64,000 nt of DNA, taken from contig NZ_KE383866.1 of the NCBI RefSeq assembly GCF_000422505.1, positions 311,106 to 375,105 on the forward strand, in the 5' to 3' direction. Position 1 is the first letter of the stretch. Each line of letters starts with the position of its first letter. This DNA comes from Paenibacillus pinihumi DSM 23905 = JCM 16419 (lineage in GTDB: Bacteria; Bacillota; Bacilli; Paenibacillales; Paenibacillaceae). Below the pieces are notes generated by a model. That model saw only the letters and a program-made list of their open reading frames with translations, searched no databases and had not been told where the DNA came from. Positions 42,162 to 51,033 of this stretch are shown in pieces. Both the position numbers and the translations under genes were made by a program.

Positions 42162-42737
42162 TTAAGCATTGATTCCTTTCCAATAGACCGGCCACACCGC
42201 TGCTGCGCGGGACTGGTAACGGTCAGGCCAGCCGCACACAAGCTCCACCACTGCCCCCTCTACCACGGTCAGAAATGCTATTGACGCCTCCTTCGGGTCC
42301 TTGCAGTGTACCCCGCCGGTAAGCATCTCCCTTTGCAGGAGGCGGGTCAATGCCCGCCTCAATCCGTCAAGGAACGGAATCAGGATGTCCATCACCTGCC
42401 CATAAAGGCCGGCAGGCGGATAGTAGCCCGAGCGGATTAAAAATCGGGCATTGTCACTCATTTCATACTCCTGAAGCATCCAGTCAAAAAAGTTCTTCAT
42501 CCGGCTTTCCAGCGGCGCCTGATGATTTTGGATGAAATAGTCTATGATTCGCCGTTTTACTGTTGAAAAAACGAGCGTCATGACATGCAAAAACAAGTCT
42601 TCCTTTCCTTTATAATGGGCGTAAATAGAAGGCTTCTTGATCCCAACCTCCTCTGCGATTTTTTGCAGAGATGCTCCCTCGTACCCATCCCTGGCAAAGC
42701 AGGACCGTGCTGCAAGCAAAATTTTCTGCGAACTCAT
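42162..42737 (-). CDS. TetR family regulator of the SMR pump
   Basis: A 191-residue repressor. ILLAARSCFARDGYEGASLQ and IKKPSIYAHYKGKEDLF form the HTH. The C-terminal all-helical domain should bind the pump substrate. The promoter region holds the palindrome CCTAAC-GGTC-GTTAGG just before the start codon, making autorepression likely. It heads the tetR-SMR-SMR operon, so drug binding would release the pump genes. Confidence 0.88.
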   Translation of the reverse strand: MSSQKILLAARSCFARDGYEGASLQKIAEEVGIKKPSIYAHYKGKEDLFLHVMTLVFSTVKRRIIDYFIQNHQAPLESRMKNFFDWMLQEYEMSDNARFLIRSGYYPPAGLYGQVMDILIPFLDGLRRALTRLLQREMLTGGVHCKDPKEASIAFLTVVEGAVVELVCGWPDRYQSRAAAVWPVYWKGINA

Positions 42738-42747
42738 AATTCACCTT

Positions 42748-42763
42748 CCTAACGGTCGTTAGG
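42748..42763. promoter_or_regulatory. TetR operator palindrome
   Basis: CCTAAC-GGTC-GTTAGG lies 11 bases upstream of the tetR start; flanking TTCACC/GGTGAA extends the symmetry. Confidence 0.7.
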
Positions 42764-42848
42764 TGAAATTTTCTCACCATTCTTTTTTATTGTCAACCCT
42801 CTTCTTTAAAGTTGGTTGATGATGTTGCGGCCGGCTACTGGACAAACC

Positions 42849-42888
42849 AAAAAGACGGACCCTTGGCGATTTCCGGGTCCGTCTTTTT
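42849..42888. terminator. Terminator of the RND operon
   Basis: AAAAAGACGGACCC and GGGTCCGTCTTTTT form a perfect bidirectional terminator about 57 bases after the end of the RND gene. Confidence 0.85.
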
Positions 42889-42944
42889 GTATACTGCCTT
42901 ATATAGCATTACCGCATACCTGCTACTCCTTAAAGCTTGAGATG

Positions 42945-45900
42945 TTATAGACCGTCTGTCCGCCTGAACGTTCTTCTCTTCCAGGCCAGCTCATACAGCA
43001 CCGGGACGACGACCAGCGTAAGCAGGGTTGAGGTGAACAGGCCGCCAATAACTGTAACGGCCAGATTGCCTGAGATCAGACTCGTGGAAGAGCCGGACAA
43101 AGCCAGCGGCACAAGAGCCAGCATCGTTGCGAACGCCGTCATCAGAATCGGTCTGAGCCGCGTCCGCGAGGCCTCCACAATCGCTTCCCTCAACTCTGCT
43201 CCTGCCTTGCGGTTCTTCTCCGCCCGATCCAGCAGGACGACTGCATTTGTCACCACAATGCCGACGAGCATGAGCATCCCGATCATTGCGCTCATGGACA
43301 GAGCCTGCCCGGTCAGCAGCAGGGCGCCTAGCGAGCCTACAGGAATAAACAGCAAGGAGGACAAAATAATGAGCGGCGTCAGCAGCCCGCCGAAGGTTAC
43401 ACTCAGCACGAGAAAAACAAGCCCGACCGCTGCACCCATCGCAATCCCGATCTGGACAAACCCCTCGGTTATCATTTTCAGGCCGCCCCCGGTCTCAACT
43501 TCTACCCCCTGGGGCAGGCTCAGGCTGTCAATATCCTTGAGCACGCGCTGCGTAACAGCAGCCGTATCACTGCCCTTCACGTTTGCTTTTACCTGGGCGT
43601 ACATTTTTCCTTCATTATGCTGAATGGTTACCAGTGCATTCTGCTCCGACAGCTCCGCAATATCCTTTAGCCGGACAATGCCTGAGGCCGTCGGGATTGC
43701 TATATTTTCGAGTTCCTCACGGGTGGCAATCTGCTGTTTATAGGCGATGGTAATATGGCGTTCCTTGCCTTCCAGCGCATACGTACCCGCATCTAACGGA
43801 CGAAGCTGCTCGCCGACCATTTGCATAATGAGGTACGGGCTGATTCCTTCCGCATTGTCCTTGAGCTTAAGCTCCCATTTTGGAGACAGATCATTCATGG
43901 AATTGGCAACATCCTTCAGATCATTGTCCTGCTTCATCAGGTCCTCGATCTGGCGTGCAGCCTTATTTAAATCATCCGTGCTGTTTGAATACAGATTGAT
44001 GTCAATATTATTGCCTGTAGGCAGCCCCTGCTGCTGGCCTTCGCGTATGTTGACAACCGTTCCTTTGCCGCTTGCGTCGACGATAGTCGGCAGCTCACGG
44101 TTCGCCTGCCCGACCACCGCATCCATGTCCGTTCCTTTGGTAAATTGGACGGTAATGGCCGCCTTGTTTTTTGCCCCTTGGCCGAGAAACGGATTACCGG
44201 CAGCACCGCCGATGGATACGAGAACGTTGTCCAGACCCGGCAAGGACTGGACATATTTCTCTACTTTTTCACTGGCCTGTCCGGTCTGATCTATGCCGCT
44301 GCCTGCAGGCAGGCTCAGATTAATGGAAGCAGTCGGGACAGTATCAGCGGGGAGAAAGGCGACGCCCAGCAACGGGATGATGCTCAGCGAAGCTGCCAGC
44401 AGCAGCACAGCGCCTGTAAGCACCCAACCCTTCCGTCTTAGCGCCCCGCGAAGCAGCCTCTCGAATCCCCCGATAAGCCGCCCTCCTTCTTTATGCGGCT
44501 TGACCCGCTTGAACAAGGCGGCGCCAAGCACAGGAATAAGCATGACAGATACGAGCAGGGAAGACACAATTGAAATGACGACCGCTAGCGAGAACGGACG
44601 GAAAAACTCCCCGATTATGCCGCTTACGAAAGCAAGCGGAGCGAAGACGACGACAGTTGCCACCGTGGAGGAAGTAACCGCTCCGATTACCTCTTTGGTC
44701 GCTTGCCAGGCCAGCTCTTTGCCGCCCCTCTGATCGCCCTTCTCCTGGCGCCAGCGGTATATATTCTCAATGACCACGATACTGTCATCGACAATCCGGC
44801 CGATGGACACCGCAATCCCGCCAAGGGTCATAATGTTGAGCGTATAGTCCATCTGGTTGAGCAAGGCAATAGTAGCAAATATCGAGAGCGGCAGAGACAG
44901 AATCGAAATCAGTGTCGCCCGGATATTTCTCAGGAACAGGAAGATGATGATGACGCAAAATAAAGCGCCAAACAGCCCTTCCTTAACGAGCGAGGATACG
45001 GAATGCTCAATATCCTTGCCCTGGTCCATAATGACATGGATTTCCAGACCGCTGCTCTCCTGCTGTTGAGCGAGCAGGTTTTTGACCTCATTGGCAACCT
45101 CTGCTGTATTTGCATCCTGATTTTTGATAACTTCAACGACATAGCTTGGCTTGCCGTTAAAGCGGGTAATCTCATGCTGCGAGGTTGCCGTGCTGATAGT
45201 GGCAATATCAGCCAGCTTGATTGGCTGAATGGCAGCACCCGCGGCTGCTCCACCCCCTTTGGCATTGCCCTGCGGCGGCGGAGCCGCTCCTTTGCCCCCG
45301 GAAGTACCTGGAGAGCCTGTATTGCTTTGAGCGGTTCCGTCCGAAAGGCCGGCATTGGGGGCAACTCCCCCCGCCCCTTGAGGAATGGAGGGTGCAAGGA
45401 CGAGCTGCTCGATTTTGGAGACGGACCCGATCTTCCCGGACAGCCGGATCGGAATCGTCTTGCCTTCCTCATTGACAGCGCCAAGCGGCAGAGCATAATC
45501 AAGGCCTGAAAGCGCGTTTTGAATCGCTTGCAGCGTAATCCCATTTGCATTTGCCTTCGCTTTGTCAACTACAATCTGCAGTTCTTCAGCGGGCAGGCCG
45601 TGCAAAGTGACAGTGCTTACGCCGCTGAGCTTTTCCATTTTAGGTACAATATCGTCCTGAAGCTGCCTGGACAGCTCATCGGATTCACCACCCGCCGCAT
45701 AGACAGCCGCCTGATAGATCGGCGCAGCAGACGCGGACAGACGCTGAACGGTTACATTCGCCTGCTCCGGCAGTTTCAGCTTGGCAAGCGCACTTTCAAT
45801 CTCGTTTGTCCGCTTGTCCATATCGGTACCAAACGGGAATTGCAGCACAATGCTGGCTGCATTCTCCGCTGAGGTGCTTGTTATGGAATCATAGTTTTTC

Positions 45901-46124
45901 AGATGGATCAGACTGTCTTCAATAGGAGCGGTAAGGCTGCTCTCGATCTCTTCAGTTGATGCTCCCGCTTGAACGGCCTGGATGAACAGAGCCGGAAACT
46001 CTACATCGGGGAACGTTTGTTGCTTGATTTGGGTTGTGGAGTAAAATCCATAGCCCAGCACAAGCAGGCATAATAGAACAATAGCAGCACCATTTTTCAG
46101 GCTGAGCCGGGTGATTTGGTTCAA
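42945..46124 (-). CDS. swrC: RND family efflux permease (SwrC/AcrB-like)
   Basis: A 1059-residue pump with twelve helices and two large extracytoplasmic loops. The GIAVSIGRIVDDSIVVIENIYRW segment has the proton-relay Asp pair in helix 4, and IGMLMLVGIVVTNAVVLLDRAEK is the helix 10-11 region. It is the single-gene RND type of Firmicutes, like B. subtilis SwrC (surfactin self-resistance, swarming). Residues around 245-300 are an inserted low-complexity Gly/Ala/Pro segment (GGKGAAPPPQGNAKGGG) rarely seen in such pumps. It lies downstream of a response regulator and kinase on the same strand. Confidence 0.88.
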   Translation of the reverse strand: MNQITRLSLKNGAAIVLLCLLVLGYGFYSTTQIKQQTFPDVEFPALFIQAVQAGASTEEIESSLTAPIEDSLIHLKNYDSITSTSAENAASIVLQFPFGTDMDKRTNEIESALAKLKLPEQANVTVQRLSASAAPIYQAAVYAAGGESDELSRQLQDDIVPKMEKLSGVSTVTLHGLPAEELQIVVDKAKANANGITLQAIQNALSGLDYALPLGAVNEEGKTIPIRLSGKIGSVSKIEQLVLAPSIPQGAGGVAPNAGLSDGTAQSNTGSPGTSGGKGAAPPPQGNAKGGGAAAGAAIQPIKLADIATISTATSQHEITRFNGKPSYVVEVIKNQDANTAEVANEVKNLLAQQQESSGLEIHVIMDQGKDIEHSVSSLVKEGLFGALFCVIIIFLFLRNIRATLISILSLPLSIFATIALLNQMDYTLNIMTLGGIAVSIGRIVDDSIVVIENIYRWRQEKGDQRGGKELAWQATKEVIGAVTSSTVATVVVFAPLAFVSGIIGEFFRPFSLAVVISIVSSLLVSVMLIPVLGAALFKRVKPHKEGGRLIGGFERLLRGALRRKGWVLTGAVLLLAASLSIIPLLGVAFLPADTVPTASINLSLPAGSGIDQTGQASEKVEKYVQSLPGLDNVLVSIGGAAGNPFLGQGAKNKAAITVQFTKGTDMDAVVGQANRELPTIVDASGKGTVVNIREGQQQGLPTGNNIDINLYSNSTDDLNKAARQIEDLMKQDNDLKDVANSMNDLSPKWELKLKDNAEGISPYLIMQMVGEQLRPLDAGTYALEGKERHITIAYKQQIATREELENIAIPTASGIVRLKDIAELSEQNALVTIQHNEGKMYAQVKANVKGSDTAAVTQRVLKDIDSLSLPQGVEVETGGGLKMITEGFVQIGIAMGAAVGLVFLVLSVTFGGLLTPLIILSSLLFIPVGSLGALLLTGQALSMSAMIGMLMLVGIVVTNAVVLLDRAEKNRKAGAELREAIVEASRTRLRPILMTAFATMLALVPLALSGSSTSLISGNLAVTVIGGLFTSTLLTLVVVPVLYELAWKRRTFRRTDGL

Positions 46125-46201
46125 TTGGCTTCTCTCCTCTCATGTTGTGGATGTAGTATAGCCAATTCATTTGAACCCTCTGTGAATGAAGGATTACAAA
46201 T

Positions 46202-47566
46202 TCAGCCGGACGGGAGATGTATCGTGAAGGTTGTTCCTTCTCCAATCCGGCTCGTCACCATAATATTTCCATTATGCAGCGCTACAATACGCCTGACGAT
46301 GGAAAGCCCGATGCCGCTGCCGCTGCTGGCTGTCCGGTCCCTGGACTTATCAACCTTGTAAAACGGCTTGAAAATCTGGTCCAGCTCATCCTCAGGGATA
46401 CCGCTTCCAGTATCCGTAATTCCCACCTTTACACACTCACTGCCCAGTTCCAGCGTGACACGAATTTTTCCTCCGGGCTCTGTAAATTTGATGCTGTTGC
46501 TGATCAGGTTTGTCCATACCAGATTCAGTCTGTCTTCATCCGCTACAATTGCAGCGTCAGCCATTTGCAGCTCGATGCTGATATTTTTTGCCAGCCACTG
46601 CGGCTCAAAGGCAATTACGCATTTGCGAAGCTGCTCATCAAGCCGGAACAGCCGGGTATCCAGCTGAAAATGCTCATATTCCAGCGTAGACAGCTGGAGC
46701 AAATCGCCGCTTAGCCTTGACAGGCGGTCCGTCTCGGCCTCCATAATGCCGAGCAGGCGCATCCGGCTCTCCTCATCCAGCTTCTTGTGCTTGAGTGCCT
46801 GGGTGAAGCCCTTGATTGAAGTGAGAGGCGACTTGAACTCATGCGAGACATCCGATACGAACTGCTTCCTGATCTGCTCCAGCGCGCCAAGCTCCTTGGC
46901 CATCAGATTGAAACTGCGCGTCAGTTCCCCAATCTCATCCCGGCGTCTTGTATGCAGCCGGATGCTGAAATCTCCCTTGGCCATTTGTCTGGTTGCATGT
47001 GTAAGTTTGCGCAGCGGCCTGACAATATAACCTGCAGCGATTAGAATCAGCAAACTTCCGAACAAAAGCACAAGCAAGAGCTGGGACCGGAAAATATAAG
47101 CGAGCACCCGTTCCAGATCGCTGATCTCCGGCGACAGGAACAAGGCGTAGGATGCGTTCCCTACCTGAAAGGGCAGGCCGATGACAATTTCCGAATGATT
47201 TTTCCCTGGCGCTTTGTCGCGCAGCACGCCGCCACCCAGCACCTGCTGAATCTGCTTGCCGCTCAGTTGAATCCGTTTGACTTTGCGGATATCATCCTGA
47301 TGAAGCAGCTTGCCTTTATTGTCATAAATATTGACCGTGAAGATGGGCAGCGCGTTAATTCCCTTGAGTAAAGAGTCCTGATTATCCGGGTAAGACTCCA
47401 CATAGGACTGAATGATTGTTTTGCCGCTTAAAATCAGAGTTTCTTGCAAAAAGGACTTGAACTGGCTGCTGTACATTTTCCCGTAAATTAAAAAAGTCAG
47501 AATCAGGCTTCCGATTACTACTGCGAAAAAAACGAAAATGATCCGTACATACAGCGATTTAATCAT
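46202..47566 (-). CDS. Sensor histidine kinase next to the RND pump
   Basis: A 454-residue kinase. Two helices (about 8-30 and 160-185) bracket an extracytoplasmic sensor of about 130 residues. Then come HAMP (RPLRKLTHATRQMAKGDF), HisKA with the phosphoacceptor His in SDVSHEFKSPLTSIKGF, and HATPase with NLISNSIKF, DTGSGIPEDEL and GSGIGLSIV. ATG 47566 overlaps the response regulator end by eight bases. It probably senses envelope stress or drugs and controls the pump gene that follows after 77 bases. Confidence 0.9.
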   Translation of the reverse strand: MIKSLYVRIIFVFFAVVIGSLILTFLIYGKMYSSQFKSFLQETLILSGKTIIQSYVESYPDNQDSLLKGINALPIFTVNIYDNKGKLLHQDDIRKVKRIQLSGKQIQQVLGGGVLRDKAPGKNHSEIVIGLPFQVGNASYALFLSPEISDLERVLAYIFRSQLLLVLLFGSLLILIAAGYIVRPLRKLTHATRQMAKGDFSIRLHTRRRDEIGELTRSFNLMAKELGALEQIRKQFVSDVSHEFKSPLTSIKGFTQALKHKKLDEESRMRLLGIMEAETDRLSRLSGDLLQLSTLEYEHFQLDTRLFRLDEQLRKCVIAFEPQWLAKNISIELQMADAAIVADEDRLNLVWTNLISNSIKFTEPGGKIRVTLELGSECVKVGITDTGSGIPEDELDQIFKPFYKVDKSRDRTASSGSGIGLSIVRRIVALHNGNIMVTSRIGEGTTFTIHLPSG

Positions 47567-48242
47567 GGCCCGCCTCAAGACGGTAGCCCAGCCCGCGCAG
47601 GGTAACAATTTTAAAATCATCATTATAATCGGCGAACCGCTCGCGCACCCGTTTGATATGCGTATCAACTGTCCGTTCATCGCCTTCATATTCATAGCCC
47701 CAGATTTGGGAAATGAGCATTTCTCTCGTGAACAGTTGGCCCGGATAGCTGGCCAACGTATAGAGCAGCTCGAATTCCTTCAGCGGGATGGACATTTCCT
47801 GTCCTGTATCTTTGAAGGCAATCATATAGCTCTGCTTATCCAATATGATTCGCCCAAGCTGAATTGCATTGGACACTGCAATCCGATAGCGCCTGAGCAG
47901 TGCCTTTACCCGCATAACCAGCTCCATCGGCTCAAAGGGCTTGACCAAATAATCGTCCGTTCCTACAGTGAAGCCTTTGATCCGGTCTCCGGCTTCTCCT
48001 TTGGCTGTCAGCATCAGCACCGGCTTGTCACCGGACTCGCGCAGCCGTCTGCACAGCTCCCAGCCGTCCATTTTGGGCATCATCACATCGAGCACAACCA
48101 GATCGACCGGATGGGAGTTCACATAATCCCATGCCTCTTCGCCATTGGATTTCTCCACAATGTCCATGCCCTCATCCTGCAAATATAATCGCACCAGTTC
48201 CCGGATGTGCGCTTCATCATCAACGACCAGCACCGTTGTCAT
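47559..48242 (-). CDS. OmpR-family response regulator
   Basis: A 227-residue regulator. The receiver has VVDDE and phospho-Asp D52 in LVVLDVMMPKMDG, plus KPFEP. The C-terminal winged HTH runs from about 130 (PLKEFELLYTLASYPGQLFT, VDTHIKRVRERF). It is the first gene of a regulator-kinase-RND pump operon. Phosphorylation by the adjacent kinase should activate transcription, probably of this operon itself. Confidence 0.92.
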   Translation of the reverse strand: MTTVLVVDDEAHIRELVRLYLQDEGMDIVEKSNGEEAWDYVNSHPVDLVVLDVMMPKMDGWELCRRLRESGDKPVLMLTAKGEAGDRIKGFTVGTDDYLVKPFEPMELVMRVKALLRRYRIAVSNAIQLGRIILDKQSYMIAFKDTGQEMSIPLKEFELLYTLASYPGQLFTREMLISQIWGYEYEGDERTVDTHIKRVRERFADYNDDFKIVTLRGLGYRLEAGHD

Positions 48243-48455
48243 CCGCTGCTCTCCCCTTCCGCATTTACATACACGCTGATTAAAAAGTATTTAATCTCCA
48301 TCCATTTCTTATTCAATTGGTCTGCTTAGGCGGGATGCTGCCTAGCTCTCATTATCTCCGGGCATAGAATCGCCAAAACAGCAACAGCAGCCTGCCCCGG
48401 CATTTTTGTCATGCCGGTACAGACTGCGTTTTTGCTCATGCTCTTTTTTTATTCA

Positions 48456-49931
48456 TTAATGTCCCATCATCATGGCCGGGTCCGGGGCATTTCCTTCTCC
48501 CTTGCTTGTATCATCTGGTTTCGGCTTTGGCTTTCGCAGAATGAATCCCAGCAACGCCCCTACGAGCGCAATACCCGATGCCAGCAGGAACGTATCCCCG
48601 AAAGCGGAAGTTGCGGCTGCAGCCTGATTGGCTGTCTCTGTCATATGGCTGGTTACCCGTGAGGTCCAATAGCCGGTTAAACCCGCAACGGCGAAAGATA
48701 CCATGACCTGCTGTGCAGCAGTCGTCAGCGGAGTGACCCGTCCGACGAGATGACGAGGCGCCGAGGCGAGCACATGCGTATTGATCGCCATCATGGACAT
48801 CCCCATTCCTGCCCCTACCATTGCCAGTGCAGTCATGATGTATGGCAGTCCGGTATCCAGTGTAATCTTCGACAGCATGAACAATGCTGCTGTAATGACG
48901 CTCAGTCCGGCAATAGCGAGCGGACGGGCGCCCAGCTTGTCATAGAGACGGCCGCCAAGCGGCATGAAGATCGCAGACGAGAGCGCCTGCGGCAGCAGAA
49001 TCAAGCCTGTCTCCAGCGCCGTATACTGCTTAATGCTCTGCAGGAACAGCGGGATGAGCAGGATCGACCCGAATAGGGCAATCTGCGTCACCCAGGAAAT
49101 CAAAATGCCGCGGGTAAAGTCTGAAGACCTGAATACGCGCAGCTCCAGCAGCGGCTGCTTGCTTCTTAGCTCTACGATAATGAACAACAAGAGCGCAGTT
49201 CCGCCAACAATCAGGCCTGTCAACGTTCGTGGAGATGTCCACTCTACACCGCCCTCGCTTACGCCAAAGGCCAGCATGGAGAAGGCGATCGGCGCCAAAA
49301 TCATGCCAAGAAGGTCAAGCGACGGCACAGCCTTCACCTCGCTTTTTGGCAGGTTGCGAAGTCCGATCAGGATCGCCAAAATGCCGATCGGCAAATTGAT
49401 CAGAAAAATCCAGTTCCAATGCACATACTCCACCAGATAACCGGCCAGCACAGGTCCAAGCGCAGGTGCGAGCAGCATCGGAATTCCGAGCATTCCCATT
49501 AATGTTCCGCGTTTCTCCGGCGGCGCCATCTTGAAAATCATGGCCATTCCAATCGGCGATACCATACCACCGCCAAGACCCTGAATAATACGGAACAAAA
49601 TCAGTTGTTCCGGTGTTTGCGCCATGGCGCACAACAAAGATCCAACGGTAAAAAAACCGATGGTAATCAGAAAAATCCGCTTCGTCCCGAAGCGGTCGGT
49701 CATCCATCCGGCCAGTGGAATCACGGCGGACAAAGCCAGGGTGTAGCCTGTAACGGACCATTGCAGCTTGGATATGGTAGAGTTGAACTCTTCCACCAGC
49801 TTCGGCAGCGCAACGTTAACCACGGTGCTGTCCAGAATGACCATGATCATGCCGACGATTACGGCCAACATCGGGCCAATAATTTTTTTAATTGAAAATT
49901 CTTCATGTGTACTCAAGCTGTTCGTACTCAT
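48456..49931 (-). CDS. DHA2 family MFS drug transporter (EmrB/QacA-like)
   Basis: A 491-residue transporter with 14 helices. DSTVVNVALPKLVEEF in helix 1 with the membrane Asp, GWMTDRFGTKRIF in motif A, and LLAPALGPVLAGYLVE in motif C are typical. The C-terminal tail is polar and Lys/Pro-rich. It is separate from the response regulator gene and has no adjacent dedicated repressor. A CCGGCAT/ATGCCGG hairpin at 48398-48417 follows the stop but lacks a T-tract. The substrate is unknown. Confidence 0.9.
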   Translation of the reverse strand: MSTNSLSTHEEFSIKKIIGPMLAVIVGMIMVILDSTVVNVALPKLVEEFNSTISKLQWSVTGYTLALSAVIPLAGWMTDRFGTKRIFLITIGFFTVGSLLCAMAQTPEQLILFRIIQGLGGGMVSPIGMAMIFKMAPPEKRGTLMGMLGIPMLLAPALGPVLAGYLVEYVHWNWIFLINLPIGILAILIGLRNLPKSEVKAVPSLDLLGMILAPIAFSMLAFGVSEGGVEWTSPRTLTGLIVGGTALLLFIIVELRSKQPLLELRVFRSSDFTRGILISWVTQIALFGSILLIPLFLQSIKQYTALETGLILLPQALSSAIFMPLGGRLYDKLGARPLAIAGLSVITAALFMLSKITLDTGLPYIMTALAMVGAGMGMSMMAINTHVLASAPRHLVGRVTPLTTAAQQVMVSFAVAGLTGYWTSRVTSHMTETANQAAAATSAFGDTFLLASGIALVGALLGFILRKPKPKPDDTSKGEGNAPDPAMMMGH

Positions 49932-50143
49932 TCGATAGCTCCTCTCTTTCTCCAGAATTGAAGTATATCGAACTTATTTGAACTGAATATGTACGAGAGG
50001 TTACAAGTCTTGATTTTCCGGCCTATCCCGGTGCATAAAATTCTCTGAAAAATGTATTGATTTTCCGATAAATCCTAGTATAATACTCGGTAAAGAGATT
50101 CAACTTACACATATTAATTGAAACGCAAAAAGGAGCCTATCCT

Positions 50144-50473
50144 ATGACAGCAAAACTTATTGCCCAAAGATGGATTGACGATCATTTGGATTTATATAAT
50201 TATGCGGTAAAAGTCAGGGATACAGCCTGGCAGGAAGACATCCTCTTCACCTTAAAGCAAAAGGAGCTGCATATTGCAGGTGAGATCCGCTATACGATCA
50301 AAACCCGTCTCTGGCAAAAATTTGACCAGATTAATCAGGAACTGATGTCGCTATACGAACAGCTTCATGGGCTGAAGGATGAGGAAAATCCGGATAGTCA
50401 GCAAATCAAGGAAAAGCTGTGGGGGCTCAAACTGGAGCGTCTGCATGTTGCGCAGCAGCTAAGAGGATTGTAG
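50144..50473 (+). CDS. Small helical protein of unknown function
   Basis: A 109-residue soluble protein with AAAAAGGAG before its ATG. It is predicted to be mainly helical, with regions such as KLIAQRWIDDHLDLYNYAVK and QINQELMSLYEQLHGLKDEE suggestive of a coiled-coil. I do not recognise the family. It stands alone, in the opposite orientation to its neighbours, and is followed by a structured segment ending in six T. Confidence 0.7.
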   Translation: MTAKLIAQRWIDDHLDLYNYAVKVRDTAWQEDILFTLKQKELHIAGEIRYTIKTRLWQKFDQINQELMSLYEQLHGLKDEENPDSQQIKEKLWGLKLERLHVAQQLRGL

Positions 50474-50491
50474 CAGGGGTGTGAATTGAAT

Positions 50492-50600
50492 AGCCGATTC
50501 GTTGGCATACAGAGGTCTGCTCTGCCTTGACCACGTAACAGCTCTCCCGTTTCTTGAGGACGGGACCAGCTTGTACGGAATCTTCGCGGGCGGCTTTTTT
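50492..50600 (+). ncRNA. Structured RNA or structured 3' region, class unknown
   Basis: AGCCG (50492) pairs with CGGCT (50591) and GATTC with GAATC, enclosing two hairpins: CAGAG/CTCTG and AGCT-CCCGT/ACGGG-AGCT. Six T follow directly. It may be the 3' end of the preceding mRNA, a stand-alone RNA, or just an elaborate terminator. Confidence 0.35.
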
Positions 50601-50826
50601 ATGCTTTTTGCTTCATTTCTCTCATCATTTGCATCATCATCGTCATCATTTCATCACATTCCTGCATTTTGGACATCATCATATCAGTATCCATGCTCAT
50701 GTCCATGTCCATGTCCATATCCATTCCCATCATGGAATCCATCATCATTTTCATACATTTCATTTTGCACATCATTTCTTCCATACACATGTTCATCATA
50801 ACCGTGGACATCATCATATTGTTCAT
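50599..50826 (-). CDS. Methionine-rich small protein, possible copper binder
   Basis: A 75-residue protein with 35 Met and 4 Cys. It contains MCMEEMMCKMKCMKMMM, a run of MD repeats (GMDMDMDMDMSMD), and a helical end (MTMMMQMMREMKQKA). ATG 50826 is eight bases after AAGGAG, and TTGTGC/TATTCT 17 bases apart lie upstream at about 50865-50893. The opposite strand has a His-rich open frame, but it lacks a ribosome binding site. Met- and Cys-dense segments bind Cu(I) or Ag(I) in known copper proteins. The family is unknown to me and the function is inferred. Confidence 0.65.
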   Translation of the reverse strand: MNNMMMSTVMMNMCMEEMMCKMKCMKMMMDSMMGMDMDMDMDMSMDTDMMMSKMQECDEMMTMMMQMMREMKQKA

Positions 50827-50976
50827 CTCCATCTCTCCTTCTACTCGATCATTTTGTTCCCGTCACTAGAATACTATATTTACCTGATTTGCACAATATT
50901 TATTTCTTGATTTTCAATATTACTTTATGATATATTTATAAATTAACTATTCACATTAATCTTATCGGATATCCAT

Positions 50977-51020
50977 AAAAAGGAGCAGCCCCTTGCTTAT
51001 CAGCAGGAACAGCTCCTTTA
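50977..51020. terminator. Terminator after the secreted protein gene
   Basis: TAAAAAGGAGC and GCTCCTTTA with an inner TTGCT/AGCAG stem, located just past the stop of the minus-strand gene. Confidence 0.65.
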
Positions 51021-51033
51021 TAGGGTAATTTAA

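Noticed and set aside
50554-50910. 118-codon His-rich open frame on the plus strand
   Set aside because: It is the complement of the Met-rich gene: ATG/GAC codons read as CAT/GTC. It starts with TTG without a ribosome binding site, while the minus frame has one with correct spacing.
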